From positions 135,748,747 to 135,812,746 of the forward strand of contig NC_057807.1 in the NCBI RefSeq assembly GCF_018294505.1: a DNA stretch of 64,000 bases, written 5' to 3'. Source of the stretch: Triticum aestivum. Lineage: Eukaryota > Streptophyta > Magnoliopsida > Poales > Poaceae. Both the position numbers and the translations under genes were made by a program. Below the pieces are notes generated by a model. It searched no databases. It had not been told where the DNA came from and was given only the letters and a program-made list of their open reading frames with translations. Within the stretch, counting starts at the first letter, position 1; each line of letters opens with the position of its first letter. Below, in pieces: positions 24,906 through 36,450 of this stretch.

Positions 24906-27357
24906 ATGGCTTCTTCAATCAACAACAACGCGGTCCTGGGTGAGATTTTTCTCCCCGGACAGATCTTCGTGTTCGGCGGCTTCGCACTGCGGGCCAATTC
25001 ACTTGGCCATCTGGAGCAGATCGAAAGCTACGCCCCTGGCCATCAGATCAGATTTGGGAGCCTAAACTTCACGGCGGATATCCGCGGAGACTTGATATTC
25101 GATGGATCCGAGCCACAGCCGAGCGTGCCGCACTGTCACGATGGGCATGATCTAACTCTGCCGCCGGACAGTACCTTGGAGGCCGCACACGAATCCGCTC
25201 CGACCCATAGTCCAGAGCCGATCGCGCAGATCGAGGACGGGTGGCTGGACACCGCCTCGGGAGCTGCAACTTCCACGGCGATGGAGCCGAACACTGACCT
25301 CGTCCCTTATAAAGCTCGTGACTCTGAGGTGCCGGACTCCCTGCCGGACTCCGAACCTCCTGCGCCCCTACCAATCGAATCTGATTGGGCGCCGATCATG
25401 GAGTTCACTGCGGCGGACATCTTTCAGCACTCACCCTTTGGCGACATCCTGAAATCGCTAAAGCATCTCTCGCTATCCGGAGAGCCCTGGCCGGACTACG
25501 GCCAGGATGGTTGGGATGCGGATGACGAAGAAATTCAAAGCCCACCCACCACCCACTTTGTAGCCACTGTCAACGATCTAACCGACATGCTAGACTACGA
25601 CTCCGAAGACATCGACGGTATGGACGACGATGCCGGAGACGATCAAGAACCAGCGCCTACAGGGCACTGGAAGACCACCTCGTCATACGACATATACATG
25701 GTGGACACCTCAAAATATGGGGACAGCGAAGAAGTAGTGGAGGCAGATTCCTTAAAGAAACAGCCGAAGCACCGACGTCAACGGCGCCGCTCTAAATCCC
25801 GCCACAGCAAGAATGGAGATTCCAGCACCGGAGATAATAACACCCTAGAGAGTGCCGAAGACAACCCCCTCCAGCACAATTAAGCACAGGAGGATGGGGA
25901 AGCCAGCCCTCGAGAGAGAGCGGCAGATGAGGAGTTAGAGGATGACAATTACATGCCTCCCTCCGAAGACAAGGCAAGCCTCAACGACGCCGAATTTTTC
26001 GTGCCCGAGGATCCCGTCGAACAAGAGCGTTTTAAACGCAGGCTAATGGCCACGGCGAACAGCCTAAAGAAAAAGCAGCAACAGCTTCAAGCTGATCAAG
26101 ACCTGCTGGCCGACAGATGGACCGAGGTCCTCGCGGCCGAAGAGTATGAACTCGAACGCCCCTCCAAAAGCTACCCAAAACGCAAGTTGCTCCCCCGACT
26201 AGAGGAGGAAGCATACAAACCTTCATCACCAGCGCACAATATGGCAGACCGACCACCTCGTGGCCGCGACAGAGAGGCATCTAGGCCCTCCACCAGAACC
26301 GTACCCCGGCACTGCTCAAAAAGTACGAAGCCACGGGGGAACGCGTCGGACTTGCGGGATATATTGGAGGACAAGGCAAGACAATCCAGATCTATCTATG
26401 GATCACATGGGCGCCCCACGACCCACGACGAATACCGTCGCACCAGATACAGCAACTCCGGCCGGGCCGAACATAGCAGACAACGCTCTCTTGAGCTACA
26501 TCGTGACATTGCTCAATACATAGGCGCGGCACACCCACTATGCTTCACAGACGAAGTAATGGATCATCAAATCCCTGAAGGGTTTAAACCCGTGAACATT
26601 GAATCCTACGATGGCACAACAGACCCCGCGGTTTGGATCGAAGATTACCTCCTTCACATCCATATGGCCCGCGGCGACGATCTCCACGCCATCAAGTATC
26701 TCCCACTCAAGCTTAAAGGACCAGCTCGGCATTGGCTTAACAGCTTGCGCGCAGAGTCAATTGGGTGAGGACCTAGAAGCCGCATTCCTCGACAACTTCC
26801 AGGGCACATATGTGCGACCACCAGACGCCGATGACCTAAGCCACATAATTCAGCAGCTAGATGAATCGGCCAGACAGTTCTGGACACGGTTCTTAACCAA
26901 GAAAAATCAAATCGTCGACTTTCCGGATGCAGAGGCCCTCGCAGCCTTCAAACATAACATCCGCGACGAGTGGCTAGCCCGGCACCTAGGACAGGAAAAG
27001 CCGAAATCCATGGCAGCCCTCACGTCACTCATAACCCGCTTCTGTGCGGGAGAGGACAGCTGGCTAGCTCGCAGCAACAACCTCAGCAAAAATGCTGGCA
27101 GTCCGGATACCAAGGACCACAATGGCAGGTCGCGTCAAAACAAAAACAAACGCCGCGTTAACGGCGATAACAATGAGGATATGGCAGTCAACACCGGATT
27201 CAGAGGCTCTAAACCCGGTCAATGGAAGAAGCCATTCAAAAGAACTACTCCGGCTCCGTCCAATTTGGACCGAATACTCCACCGCTCATGCCAGATACAT
27301 GGCACCCCCGAAAAGCCAGCTAACCACACCAACAGAGATTGTTGGGTATTTAAGTAG
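24906..27357 (+). pseudogene. R gag
   Basis: The gag frame starts at an ATG at 24906. A stop (TAA, 25881-25883) interrupts it, and the same frame resumes and runs to 26768. It holds a long polar, acidic N-terminal region, then a retrotransposon-gag domain with a GPARHWLNSL motif (about 26720-26750). Near 26755-26766 a small deletion shifts the frame. Gag continues in the new frame with an FTKKNQ-like helix region and ends in a basic tail plus a Cys/His cluster (CQIHG...NRDCW, about 27292-27352). The TAG at 27355-27357 looks like a mutated Gln codon, since the frame stays open into protease. The product is the capsid and nucleocapsid protein family. Confidence 0.8.
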
Positions 27358-28194
27358 GCAGGCAAGTTAATTGCCGAAAACAATGACAAGGGGCTGCACA
27401 GCGATGACGAGGAAGAGACCCGGCCATCGAACAATAGAGGACAAAAGGGCTTCCCCCCACAAGTGCGGACGGTAAACATGATATACGCAACCCATATACC
27501 CAAGAGGGAGCGGAAGCGTGCACTAAGGGACGTATATGCGATGGAGCCAGTCGCCCCGAAGTTCAATCCATGGTCCTCTTGCCAGATCACTTTCGACCGA
27601 AGAGACCATCCGACCAGTATCAGCCATGGCGGATTCGCCGCATTGGTTTTAGACCCAATCTTCAATGGATTTCACCTCACGAGAGTCCTGATGGACGGCG
27701 GTAGTAGCCTGAACCTGCTTTATCAGGATACAGTGCGCAAGATGGGCATAGACCCCTCAAGGATTAAACCTACAAAGACGACCTTCAAAGGCGTCATACC
27801 AGGTGTTGAGGCCAATTGTACAGGCTCAGTCACACTGGAAGTGGTCTTCGGATCCCCGGATAATTTCCGAAGCGAGGAGTTAATCTTCGACATAGTCCCG
27901 TTCCGCAGCGGCTATCACGCTCTGCTGGGACGAACCGTGTTTGCAAAGTTCAAAGCAGTGCCGCATTATGCATACCTCAAGCTCAAGATGCCAGGCCCTC
28001 GTGGAGTCATCACGGTCAACGGAAATACGGAACGCTCCCTCCGAACGGAGGAACATACAGCGGCTCTCGCGGCAGAAGTACAGAGCAGCCTTTTAAGGCA
28101 ATTTTCGAGTCCAGCCGTTAAACGACCGGACACGGCCAAACGCGCCCGGAGCAACATCAATCAAGACCACCTGGCACGTTCTGAGCACACGTAG
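27358..28194 (+). pseudogene. R aspartic protease region
   Basis: This continues the gag frame after the TAG at 27355. It contains a retropepsin-like domain with the catalytic motif LMDGGSSLNLLY (about 27688-27723) and a downstream HALLGRTVF segment (about 27919-27945), the usual protease C-terminal block. It would cleave the polyprotein. The frame stops at 28192-28194, well before any RT. In complete relatives protease is followed by RT, RNase H and integrase; here those domains are deleted. Confidence 0.8.
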
Positions 28195-29413
28195 CAACAC
28201 GGCCCCAACCCCAACCCTCGCATGATTGCAAGACAAGCTCTCTGCGTACATCATTATGCTCTGGAGATACCTTGGGCATAGGGGGAGGGGCACGACCACG
28301 ACAGGCCCAAAGTGCGGCTCAACCACACCAGGGGCTCCTAAGTGTGTCGCCTTTTTTTTCCTTTTTTATTTTTTCTTATATACAGGACTCCGTTTACAAG
28401 AGGTCCTGTCCAGCAGTAGATCGGCCGAACTCATGATGCAACAGCCAGGGAGGAACAAGGGCTATGACGAACACTCAAGTGGTCTCCATTACGAGCATTA
28501 AATCTGTTTATTACAACATTCCGCAGCCCACCCCTGGAGGGGGACATGTTTAAAATAGTCCACTCCCTTGCTTACTGCACTATTTGTATCGTTCTGCACT
28601 CATGGCAGAATTCCCTGAATAAACAATGCATCATTTTTTCGCTTATAATTGCATTCCTTTGTTTATATATATGTTCATTTATGACATCTTGCATCCGTAC
28701 AATTTGGTACGGCCGAATACACCAGGGGCTTACGTTCCCCGCATTATGGTGTGATAAGTCCGAACACTTTCACAAGGGCGGCACCCCGAACTTATAGCAT
28801 TATATGAATTGGCTCTGAATCATGTCTTGGGTCAATAGTTGGGTTTGCCCGGCTCCCATGTTTTGGTACCTTATGTTCCGTTCTGTCGGCTAAGGTAGCA
28901 CTGGGAGAACCACTGCGATTGCGCCCCGGTTGAGCTGGGCGAGCGCCTCAGTGGAGAAAGCTAAAACTGACTGTCATGATAAGGTGAGAGACTGGTCGTT
29001 GTTCGAGAGGTCTTTTCGAGTCCCTAAATACTTATGCCGCTTCGAGCAAAGAACCGGATAATGTCCGGCCAAGGCGTGGATAGCGCCCAAACTCGGTCTT
29101 CCGAATACTAGGGGCTTCGCCGAAATTTAAAATTATAGAATTCTATGGCTAAGTGAGAGTGTTCAAGCATTATAAGTCCGGTTGCCTTGTTCGTTTTGTT
29201 GAGCGCCTCCCTAGATGGACCCAAAAATGGGAACAAGAGTGCTCAAGTTTATCCCGAACACCCCAGCACTCGTGGCATGGGGGCTGAAGCCGAGGACTTG
29301 CCATCTCTCAGATTTAATAAACGGCCGCACAGAAGGTAATATTTTAAATCAAATAAGTGTTGCTTAGCGCATATGAACAATGTTTTCAGCGCACAGGATA
29401 ACACATGGCGAGT
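28195..29413. other. R non-coding segment between protease and antisense gene
   Basis: About 1.2 kb with a T-rich run (28352-28380) and scattered stops in all frames. I see no RT YxDD block, no RNase H and no integrase, and no other gene. It probably spans the scar of the pol deletion. Confidence 0.6.
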
Positions 29414-32400
29414 CTACTCAATAATTACATCTCTGGGGCACTCATCCGCAATCTTGCGGGCACCCTTCAGGACAGTCTTATAGTACATCTCGGGCGTATG
29501 ATACTCTTTGCCCGGCGGCAGCGCGTCCGTCAGGAGCCTCTCCGCATCGAGCCTGCCCTAATGCACCTTTGCGCGGGCAAGGGCCCGACGGGCACCTTCA
29601 ATGCAGGCGGAGCGCTTGATGACCTCCACCCAGGGGCACGCATCCACCAGCCGCCGCACGAGGCCGAAGTAGCTCCCAGGCATGGCCTCTCCAGGCCACA
29701 GCCGGACTATGAGGCCCTTCATGGCTTGCTCGGCTACCTTGTGGAGCTCGACCAGCTGCTTCAGCTGGTCGCTAGGGGGCACCGGATGTCCGGCCTCAGC
29801 GTACTGAGACTAGAAGACCTTCTCCGTCGAGCTCCCCTCCTCAGCCCGGTAGAATGCAGCGGCATCGGACACGCTACAAGGCAGATCTGCAAACGCCCCT
29901 AGAGAGCTCCGAATTCGGGTAAGTAACAGGTAATTTACACTCACATGCTTGCTTTGCATGAAAAATGCCTTACCCGCCGCTATCTTCTTCATCGCCTCAA
30001 TCTCCTGGAGGGCCTTATGGGCCTCGGCCTTAGCGGCTTTGGCACTTTCAAGAGCCGAGGCAAGCTCGGACTCTCGAGTCTTCGAGTCGCGCTCCAAACT
30101 CTCATGCTTTTCCATGAGAGCCTGGAGCTCTTGCCGCACCTCCGCCACCCGCGCCTCCTGCCTCTCTCGCTCCGCTCGTTCCGCGGCCACATTGCGTTCG
30201 GCCGCAGACACGGCCTCCTTCAGGGTCGCCACCTCGTTCGTGGCCCCTGCAGTACCCATGTTATCCTTGTTATTTTTATTGCAACCTAAATCCTTTTCTG
30301 TAAGGTACAAAATTCAAAGTGGTGTTACTCACCTTCTTTGTCCTCGAGCTGCTTCTTGGCACGGCCGAGCTCTTGCTCGGACCGCTCGAGGTCCTGCTTC
30401 AAAACACCAACCTCCGCAGTCAGCGCGGCAGAGGTCAGCAGCGCAGCCTGCAAACCCATATTGACATAATTTTTAGCAACCCTGCGTATATCTTTTTTAG
30501 ATCCTCAGTCCGGCTTTTCTTTCCGAACACCAAACCGAGCATCAGGGGCTACTATCTATGCGGTATTACATTGCATATTTTTAACTTCTTACCTCAAAGC
30601 CTGTTAGAAGGCTACTGCAGGCTTCGGTCAGCCTGCTCTTGGCGAGCTGAACCTTCTGAATCACCGCACTCATAATAGTGCGGTGTTCTTCCTTGATGGA
30701 AGTGCCTTTGAGCGCCTCCAACAAGTTGTCCGGCGCCCCCGGTTGGAAGGAAGCTGCCGGCGTCACGGTCTTGCCCTTCTTGCGAAGGGGCCGCCTGCCG
30801 GACTCCGAAACCACTGCGGGTTCCGGCGTGGAGTCCGGCGCAAAGTCCGAGAGGCTGCCTTGTGGCGCCTCCGGAGCCTCCTCCTGATGGGTCCCTTCTC
30901 GGGATCCCACCTCGGCGTCCTCGGCGTCGCGAGGGGTGGAGGCAGTCGGGATGTAATCTACATCCGACGGAGCCAACGACCCGCTCGATGAAGCGGGGAG
31001 ATCATCATCGGCCGGACTGCAGGCAGCGTGCGGCATTAGAAGGACACTATGTGACACAAAAGAGAAATTATTCAGGAATCCGGATACTTATGATCTTGCC
31101 GGAGGCCTGGCCCTTGAGGGCCACTCTTCGTCGCCAACGTTGGCGTTGGCGGAGCTGTCCGGGGGAATAGTCCTTCCCCTCTTGGAACCTTCGGCCTCCC
31201 CTGTTGGGGAAGCCTCCCTCTTCCTCTCTCCTTCCTCTGGGAGAGAGTCCTCTTTCTCCTCCTCGTCTTCGGGGGAGGAGTCCGCCTCAGAGCCATCGGA
31301 CGATGAGTCTGATATCACCTGAAAACGGGAACTCTTTTGAGTACCCGTGGCCTCCTTCTTGGCCTTCTTCCCCGGCACCACATGCGGTGCCGGAACCAGC
31401 AGCCCCGCTAGACGGGCGTCTACTGGGTTTTCTGGCAGGGGAGCCGGACAGATGATCTGCTCGGCCTTCTTCATCCAGTCCTGTCAAAGGAAAAGGGAGA
31501 TTGAAACCCACGTAGGGTCAAACTATTAAAAACAAGTGTCCCATAAAGGGGTAGAATCACTTACCTCGTCAGCTGGATGCTGCGAGCGAAATCCGCGATC
31601 TTCAATGGCGGATGCGGGAGCTTCGGCGCCCTTGAAGAGCACTTTCTAGGCATCTTCGTGCCTAGTGTCGAAGAGCCTACTCAAGGTCTGGTGCTGCGCT
31701 GGATTGAACTCCCACAATTTAAATGCCCGTTCTTGGCACGAGAGAATCTGGCGGATGAGCATGACTTGGACCACGTTGACAAGCCTGAGCTTCTTGTTCA
31801 CCAGCTTTTGGATACAGGCTTCGAGTCCGGTCAGCTCCTCCGAATCACCCCAGGTCAGGCCACTCTCCTTCCAAGAGGTGAGCCGCGTGGGGATCCCAGA
31901 TCTAAATTCGGGGGCCGCTACCCATTTAGGGTCACGCGGCTCGGTGATGTAGAACCACCCCAATTGCCATCCCTTGATGGTTTCCACGAAGGCACCCTCG
32001 AGCCAGATGATGTTGGGTATCTTGCCCAACATTGCGCCTCCGCACTCCGCTTGAGTGCCCTTCACCACCTTCGGCTTGACATTGAAGGTCTTGAGCCACA
32101 AGCCGAAGTGGGGCTGGATGCAGAGGAAGGCCTCGCACACGACGATAAACGTCGAGATGTTGAGGATGAAGTTTGGCGCCAGGTCATGGAAATCCAGGCC
32201 GTAATAGTACATGAGCCCCCGGACAAAGGGATGCAACGGGAAGCCCAGTCCGCGGAGGAAGTGGGGAAGGAATACGACCCTCTCATGGGGCCTGGGGGGG
32301 GGGATGAGCTGCCCCTTGTCGGGCAGCCGGTGCGCGATGTCACCGGAAAGGTATCCGGCGCTGTGCAGCCTTGCGATGTGCTCCTCCGTAATGGAGGAGG

Positions 32401-32428
32401 CCAGCCATTTGCCTCCCGCTCCAGACAT
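29414..32428 (-). pseudogene. R antisense spliced gene: Transposase_28-like domain plus coiled coil
   Basis: Read on the minus strand from an ATG at 32428. Predicted exons are 32428-31565 (288 codons), 31480 to about 31090, about 31016-30593, 30447-30333, 30246-29974 and 29898-29414. Introns have GT..AG ends (for example GTAAGTGATT at 31564, GTAAGAAG at 30592, GTGAGTAAC at 30332) and preserve the frame between exons 1-2, 3-4, 4-5 and 5-6. The exon 2-3 joint is unclear. Exon 1 carries a segment with GLGFPLHPFVRGLMYYYGL, typical of the 'putative gypsy type transposon' family (Transposase_28). Exons 2-3 are acidic and Ser-rich; exons 4-5 form a Glu/Ala/Arg-rich coiled coil. In-frame TAG codons at 31646-31648, 29810-29812 and 29558-29560 mark decay. 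Biochemical function is unknown. Confidence 0.72.
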
Positions 32429-32982
32429 GGTCGGAGAAGGTCGAGACGAGATGCGCGGACTTGGGCGCTGGAGCTCGGGTGCGCGGAGATGGATAAGCAA
32501 AGGAGGAAGAAGGCGTAGGTGAAAAGGTGGATCCTTATCCCCTTATATATGGGCGAACGAAAACTATGCGTCCCCGCCGGCCTGGTAAAACTTGCTTATC
32601 TCCCAAGCGCCACCATCAATGGCACGGTTGGGTTACCCACGTCTGTATTGATGAGAATCTCGGAATAAGGGGAACACAATCTCTGCTTCGACAAGACGTG
32701 CCAAGGAAACCGCTTCGCTAAACGCGCTAAGGTGGTATAGTAAAAAAGATTCAAGTAAAGGCTTAGTAGTGGTGTGACGTCATGCCACAAAATACGTCAG
32801 CAGATTGAACTTGTGTACATAATATTCTCTCTACGGGGAAATGTGGAAATTATTTTGCAGAGCCGGACACTATCCTGGTGTTCACAATCTTCTATGAATT
32901 ATTCGGAGGAGGAACCTGTCTTGCAATGCCGAACAATATGCGCGCCGGACTCATCGTCATTGAAGCCTGGTTCAGGGGCTAC

Positions 32983-33462
32983 TGAGGGAGTCCTGGACTA
33001 GGGGGTGTCCGGATAGCCGGACTATCATCATCGGCCGGACTCCAAGACTATGAAGATACAAGATTGAAGACTTCGTCCCGTGTCTGGATGGGACTTTCCT
33101 TGGCGTGGAAGGCAAGCTTGGCGATACGGATATGTAGATCTCCTACCATTGTAACCGATTCTGTGTAACCCTAGCCCTCCCCGGTGTCTATATAAACCGG
33201 AGGGTTTTAGTTCGTAGGACAACAACCATTACAACAATCATACCATAGGCTAGCTTCTAGGGTTTAGCCTCCTTGATCTCGTGGTAGATCCACTCTTGTA
33301 CTACCCATATCATCAATATCAATCAAGCAGGAGTAGGGTTTTACCTCCATCGAGAGGGCCCGAACCTGGGTAAAACATCGTGTCCCTTGTCTCCTATTAC
33401 CATCCGCCAAGACGCACAGTTCGGGACCCCCTACCCGAGATCCGCCGGTTTTGACACCGACA
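32983..33462 (+). repeat. R 3' LTR (480 bp)
   Basis: It pairs with 24379-24858. It is preceded by the purine-rich tract TTCAGGGGCTAC (32971-32982) and followed by the TSD copy ACCAC (33463-33467). The TATA box is at 33189-33196. Confidence 0.93.
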
Positions 33463-34065
33463 ACCACCGTCCGCCCTATAGTGCGCTAAAATTTCTTTAG
33501 CTTCTTTCATTATAAATCTGAACTCATGTGCCAAAAAGATAGTAGCTGCACGCTTAACAGAACAATGCTCAATATTCGAAAATTCTAGGAAAGTCCTTTG
33601 TATGCAAGGATGCATATGCATAAACTGTCTTTCAAGTTCAACTATAAGCAAGGATATAGCATCCGCAAGACTACTAGTTCTATGAAGAATAGATCCACCC
33701 ATAGCGGGCAAAGCACTGGCACAAGTAAAGAAATCTTGAATAACCCCTTTTCCAATAATATTACCACTACCGATTCGAAACTTTTTAGTATGTAAGATGG
33801 GTGGTTCTTCAACAGGATCATCAAAAGCATCAAGGTTTCCCATGTTACTACTATTGTCCTTATCAACGATAACCTCCCTAGTTTCAGACATAGTGGCAGC
33901 AAATACATGAAGCAAGCGAAAAAGAGGCGAATGGGAAAGAGAGGGCGAATAAAACAGCAAGGGTGAAGTGGGGGAGAGGAAAACGAGAGGCAAATGGCAA
34001 ATAATGTAATGTGAGGGAGAAGAGTTTGTGATGGGTACTTGGTATGTATTGACTTGTGCGAAGAC

Positions 34066-34083
34066 CTCCCGGCAACGGCGCCA
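34066..34083 (-). other. A2 primer-binding site
   Basis: On the minus strand this reads TGGCGCCGTTGCCGGGAG, the site type used by Athila-clade gypsy elements. It lies 11 bases inside the LTR end (34095). Confidence 0.85.
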
Positions 34084-34094
34084 GAAATCCTTCT

Positions 34095-35582
34095 TGCTAC
34101 CTCTTCAGCACTTCGTTGGTTTTCCCTTGAAGAGGAAAGGGTGATGCAGCAAAGTAGCGTAATTATTTCCCTCAGTTTTGAGAACCAAGGTATCAATCCA
34201 GTAGGAGGCTACGCGCAAGTCCCTCGTACCTACACAAACAAAAAAGAACCTTGCAACCAACGCGATAAAGGGGTTGTCAATCCCTTCACGGACACTTGCA
34301 AAAGTGAGATCTGATAGAGATAATAAGATAAGATAAATATTTTTGGTATTTCTATGATATAGATTGGAAAGTAAAGATTGCAAAATAAATTAATCGGAAA
34401 CTTATATGATGGAAAATAGACCCGGGGGCCATAGGTTTCACAAGTGGATTCTCCCAAGATAGCATAAGTATTACGGTGGGTGGACAAATTACTGTCGAGC
34501 AATTGATAGAAAAGTGCATAGATATGAGAATATCTAGGCATGGTCATGTATATAGGCATCACATCCGCAACAAGTAGATCGAAACGATTCTGTATCTACT
34601 ACTATTACTCCACACATCGACCGCTATCCAGCATGCATCTAGAGTATTAAGTTCATAAGAACAGAGTAACGCGTTAGGCAAGATGACATGATGTAGAGGG
34701 ATAAACTCAAGCAATATGATATAATCCCCATCTTTTTATCCTCGATGGCAACAATACAATATGTGCCTTGTTGGCCCTGCTGTCACTGGGAAAGGACACC
34801 GCAAGATTGAACCCAAAGCTAAGCACTTCTCCCATTGCAAGAAAGATCAATCTAGTAGGCCAAACCAAACTGATAATTCGAAGAGACTTGCAAAGATAAC
34901 AAATCATACATATAAGAATTCAGAGGAGATTCAAATATTTCTCATAGATAAACTTGATCATAAACCCACAATTCATCGGATCTCGACAAACACACCGCAA
35001 AAGGAGTTACATCAAATAGATCTCCAAGAAGATCAAGGAGAACTTTGTATTGAGATTCAAAGAGAGAGAAGAAGCCATCTAGCTAATAACTATGGACCCG
35101 AAGGTCTGTGGTAAAATACTCACAACTCATCGGAGAGGCTATGGTGTTCATGTAGAAGCCCTCCGTGATCGATTCCCCCTCCGGCGGAGCGCCGGAAAAG
35201 GCTCCAAGATGGGATCCCACGGGTACAGAAGGTTGCGGCGGTGGGAATAGGGTTTCATGGTGCTCCTGGATGTTTTTAGGTTATGCAAGTATATATAGGC
35301 GAAGGAAGTCGGCCAGGGGAGCCACGAGGGGCCCATGAGGGTGGGGGGCGCACCCACCCCCCTAGGGCGCGCCTCCCTGCCTCGTGCCTCCTTGGCTGCT
35401 TCTTGACATTCACTCCAAGTCTCCTGCATTGCGTTTGTTCCAAAAAGAACTCTCCCGAAGGTTTCATTCCGTTTGGACTCCGTTTGATATTCCTTTTCTG
35501 CGAAACACTGAAATAGGCAAAAAACAGAAATATGGGCTGGGCCTCCGGTTAATAGGTTAGTTCCAAAAATGATATAAAAGTG
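34095..35582 (-). repeat. A2 5' LTR, truncated at its outer end
   Basis: The LTR's CA end is TGCTACCTC at 34095 on the plus strand. The part from 34558 aligns with the left copy (20021 onward). It stops at ATAAAAGTG (35582), about 100 bp short of the TGATACGTCTCC end seen at 21128. TATATATA at 35290-35297 is the putative TATA box. Confidence 0.85.
35290..35297 (-). promoter_or_regulatory. Putative TATA box of A2 5' LTR
   Basis: TATATATA lies in a GCCTATATATACTTGC context on the minus strand, conserved at 20753-20760 in the other LTR. Confidence 0.5.
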
Positions 35583-36435
35583 CACCCCTGCAGGGAAGAT
35601 TGACCTATTCGAATAGTTGTGCCCATGGTAACAGGACGACCCAGAGTTGAACTTCGACCTTATGACAACTAGAACCGGATACATCATAAAACACACCCTT
35701 TCAAGTGCCAGATACAACCCGGTGATCACTCTCTCGCAGGGCGACAAGGAGAGGATCGTCGGGTAGGATTATGCTATGCGATGATACTTGGTGAACTTAC
35801 CAGTTACGCTCTTCTACATGCTTCAAGATGGAGGCTGCCAGAAGCGTAATCTTCGATAGGACTAGCTATCCTCCTCTTATTCTGGCATTCTGCAGTTCAG
35901 TCCACCGATATTACCCCTTTGTATAGATACTAATGCATATGTAGTGTAGATCCTTGCTTGCGAGTACTTTGGATGAGTACTCACGGTTGCTTTGCTCTCT
36001 CTTTTCCTCCTTTCCATTCTTCTCGGATGTCGCAACTCGATGTTGGAGCCCAGGAGCCAGACGCCAACGTCGACAACGACCCCTACTACCCCAAGGGTGC
36101 CTACAACAATGTGTAGGCCGCCGACGACCAGGAGTAGTTTAGGAGGATCCCAGGCAAGAGGCATGCGCTTCTTTCGATATGTATCCCAGTTTGTGCTAGC
36201 CATCTTATGTCACCTTGTTTAACTTATGTCCATACTCAGATATTCTTGCTTTCGCTGACTCGTTTATAATCAAGCTTATGTATTCGAGCCCTCGAGGCCA
36301 CTGGCTTGTAATATGAAGCTTGTATGATCTTATTTGTTTTTAGAGTTGTGTTGTGATATCTTCCCGTGAGTCCCTAATCTTGATCATACACGTTTGCGTG
36401 TATGATTAGTGTACAATTGAATCGGGGCCGACACA
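35581..36435 (+). repeat. G1 5' LTR, part 3
   Basis: This is the 3' end of the G1 5' LTR, aligned with about 50760-51616 of the 3' LTR and ending CCGACACA. Short open frames here are shared with the 3' LTR copy and look non-coding. The junction with A2 at TG (35581-35582) is compatible with both parents, which indicates deletion through a short overlap. Confidence 0.85.
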
Positions 36436-36438
36436 AGT

Positions 36439-36450
36439 TGGTATCAGAGC
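36439..36450 (+). other. G1 primer-binding site
   Basis: TGGTATCAGAGC lies three bases after the LTR end. It shows that 35581-36435 is a 5' LTR and that G1 reads left to right. Confidence 0.85.

Larger units (their letters stand above)
24379..33462 (+). mobile_element. R: Tat/Retand-like Ty3-gypsy element with antisense gene, full-length, no RT
   Basis: LTRs at 24379-24858 and 32983-33462 are each 480 bp, begin TGAGGGAGTCC and end GACACCGACA. The TSD is ACCAC (24374-24378 and 33463-33467). The plus strand carries gag and protease (24906-28194). Reverse transcriptase, RNase H and integrase are missing. The minus strand carries a multi-exon gene (29414-32428) with a Transposase_28-type domain. 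Extra antisense ORFs upstream of the 3' LTR are known from Tat-lineage plant elements. About a dozen substitutions separate the LTRs by eye. It lies inside the A2 ORF. Confidence 0.9.
24002..33891 (-). pseudogene. A2 266-codon ORF, interrupted by element R
   Basis: An ATG at 33891 opens a frame to the R insertion (33463). With one copy of the ACCAC duplication removed, the frame continues without a shift from 24373 to a stop at 24002-24004. The total is about 266 codons with no internal stop. The ORF starts about 170 bp downstream of the primer site, the place where gag normally begins. I recognise no family: the N-terminal part is acidic and polar, the middle has a Leu/Ile-rich helix-like stretch, and there is no CCHC box. 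W has an unrelated-looking ORF in the same place. The gene was intact until R inserted. Confidence 0.7.
20021..35582 (-). mobile_element. A2: Athila-type gypsy element lacking pol, with a Tat/Retand-like element inside
   Basis: The element is on the minus strand. The 3' LTR is at 20021-21128 (outer end lost), the interior is at 21129-24378 plus 33468-34094, and the 5' LTR is at 34095-35582 (outer end lost). The primer site matches CTCCCGGCAACGGCGCCA on the plus strand (34066-34083), as in Athila-clade elements. Without element R the interior is only about 3.9 kb and holds one 266-codon reading frame, with no gag zinc knuckle, protease, RT or integrase that I can see. It lies within the G1 5' LTR. 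Both its ends and part of the G1 LTR were deleted, so no TSD remains. Confidence 0.82.

Noticed and set aside
29405..30464. Plus-strand open frames up to 171 codons
   Set aside because: Complementary to the coiled-coil exons of the antisense gene; no domain in the plus-strand reading.
31577..32518. Plus-strand 313-codon open frame
   Set aside because: It is the shadow of antisense exon 1, which has recognisable domain sequence on the minus strand.
35148..35747. 199-codon minus-strand open frame
   Set aside because: It crosses the deletion joint between A2 LTR and G1 LTR, so it is an accidental fusion.
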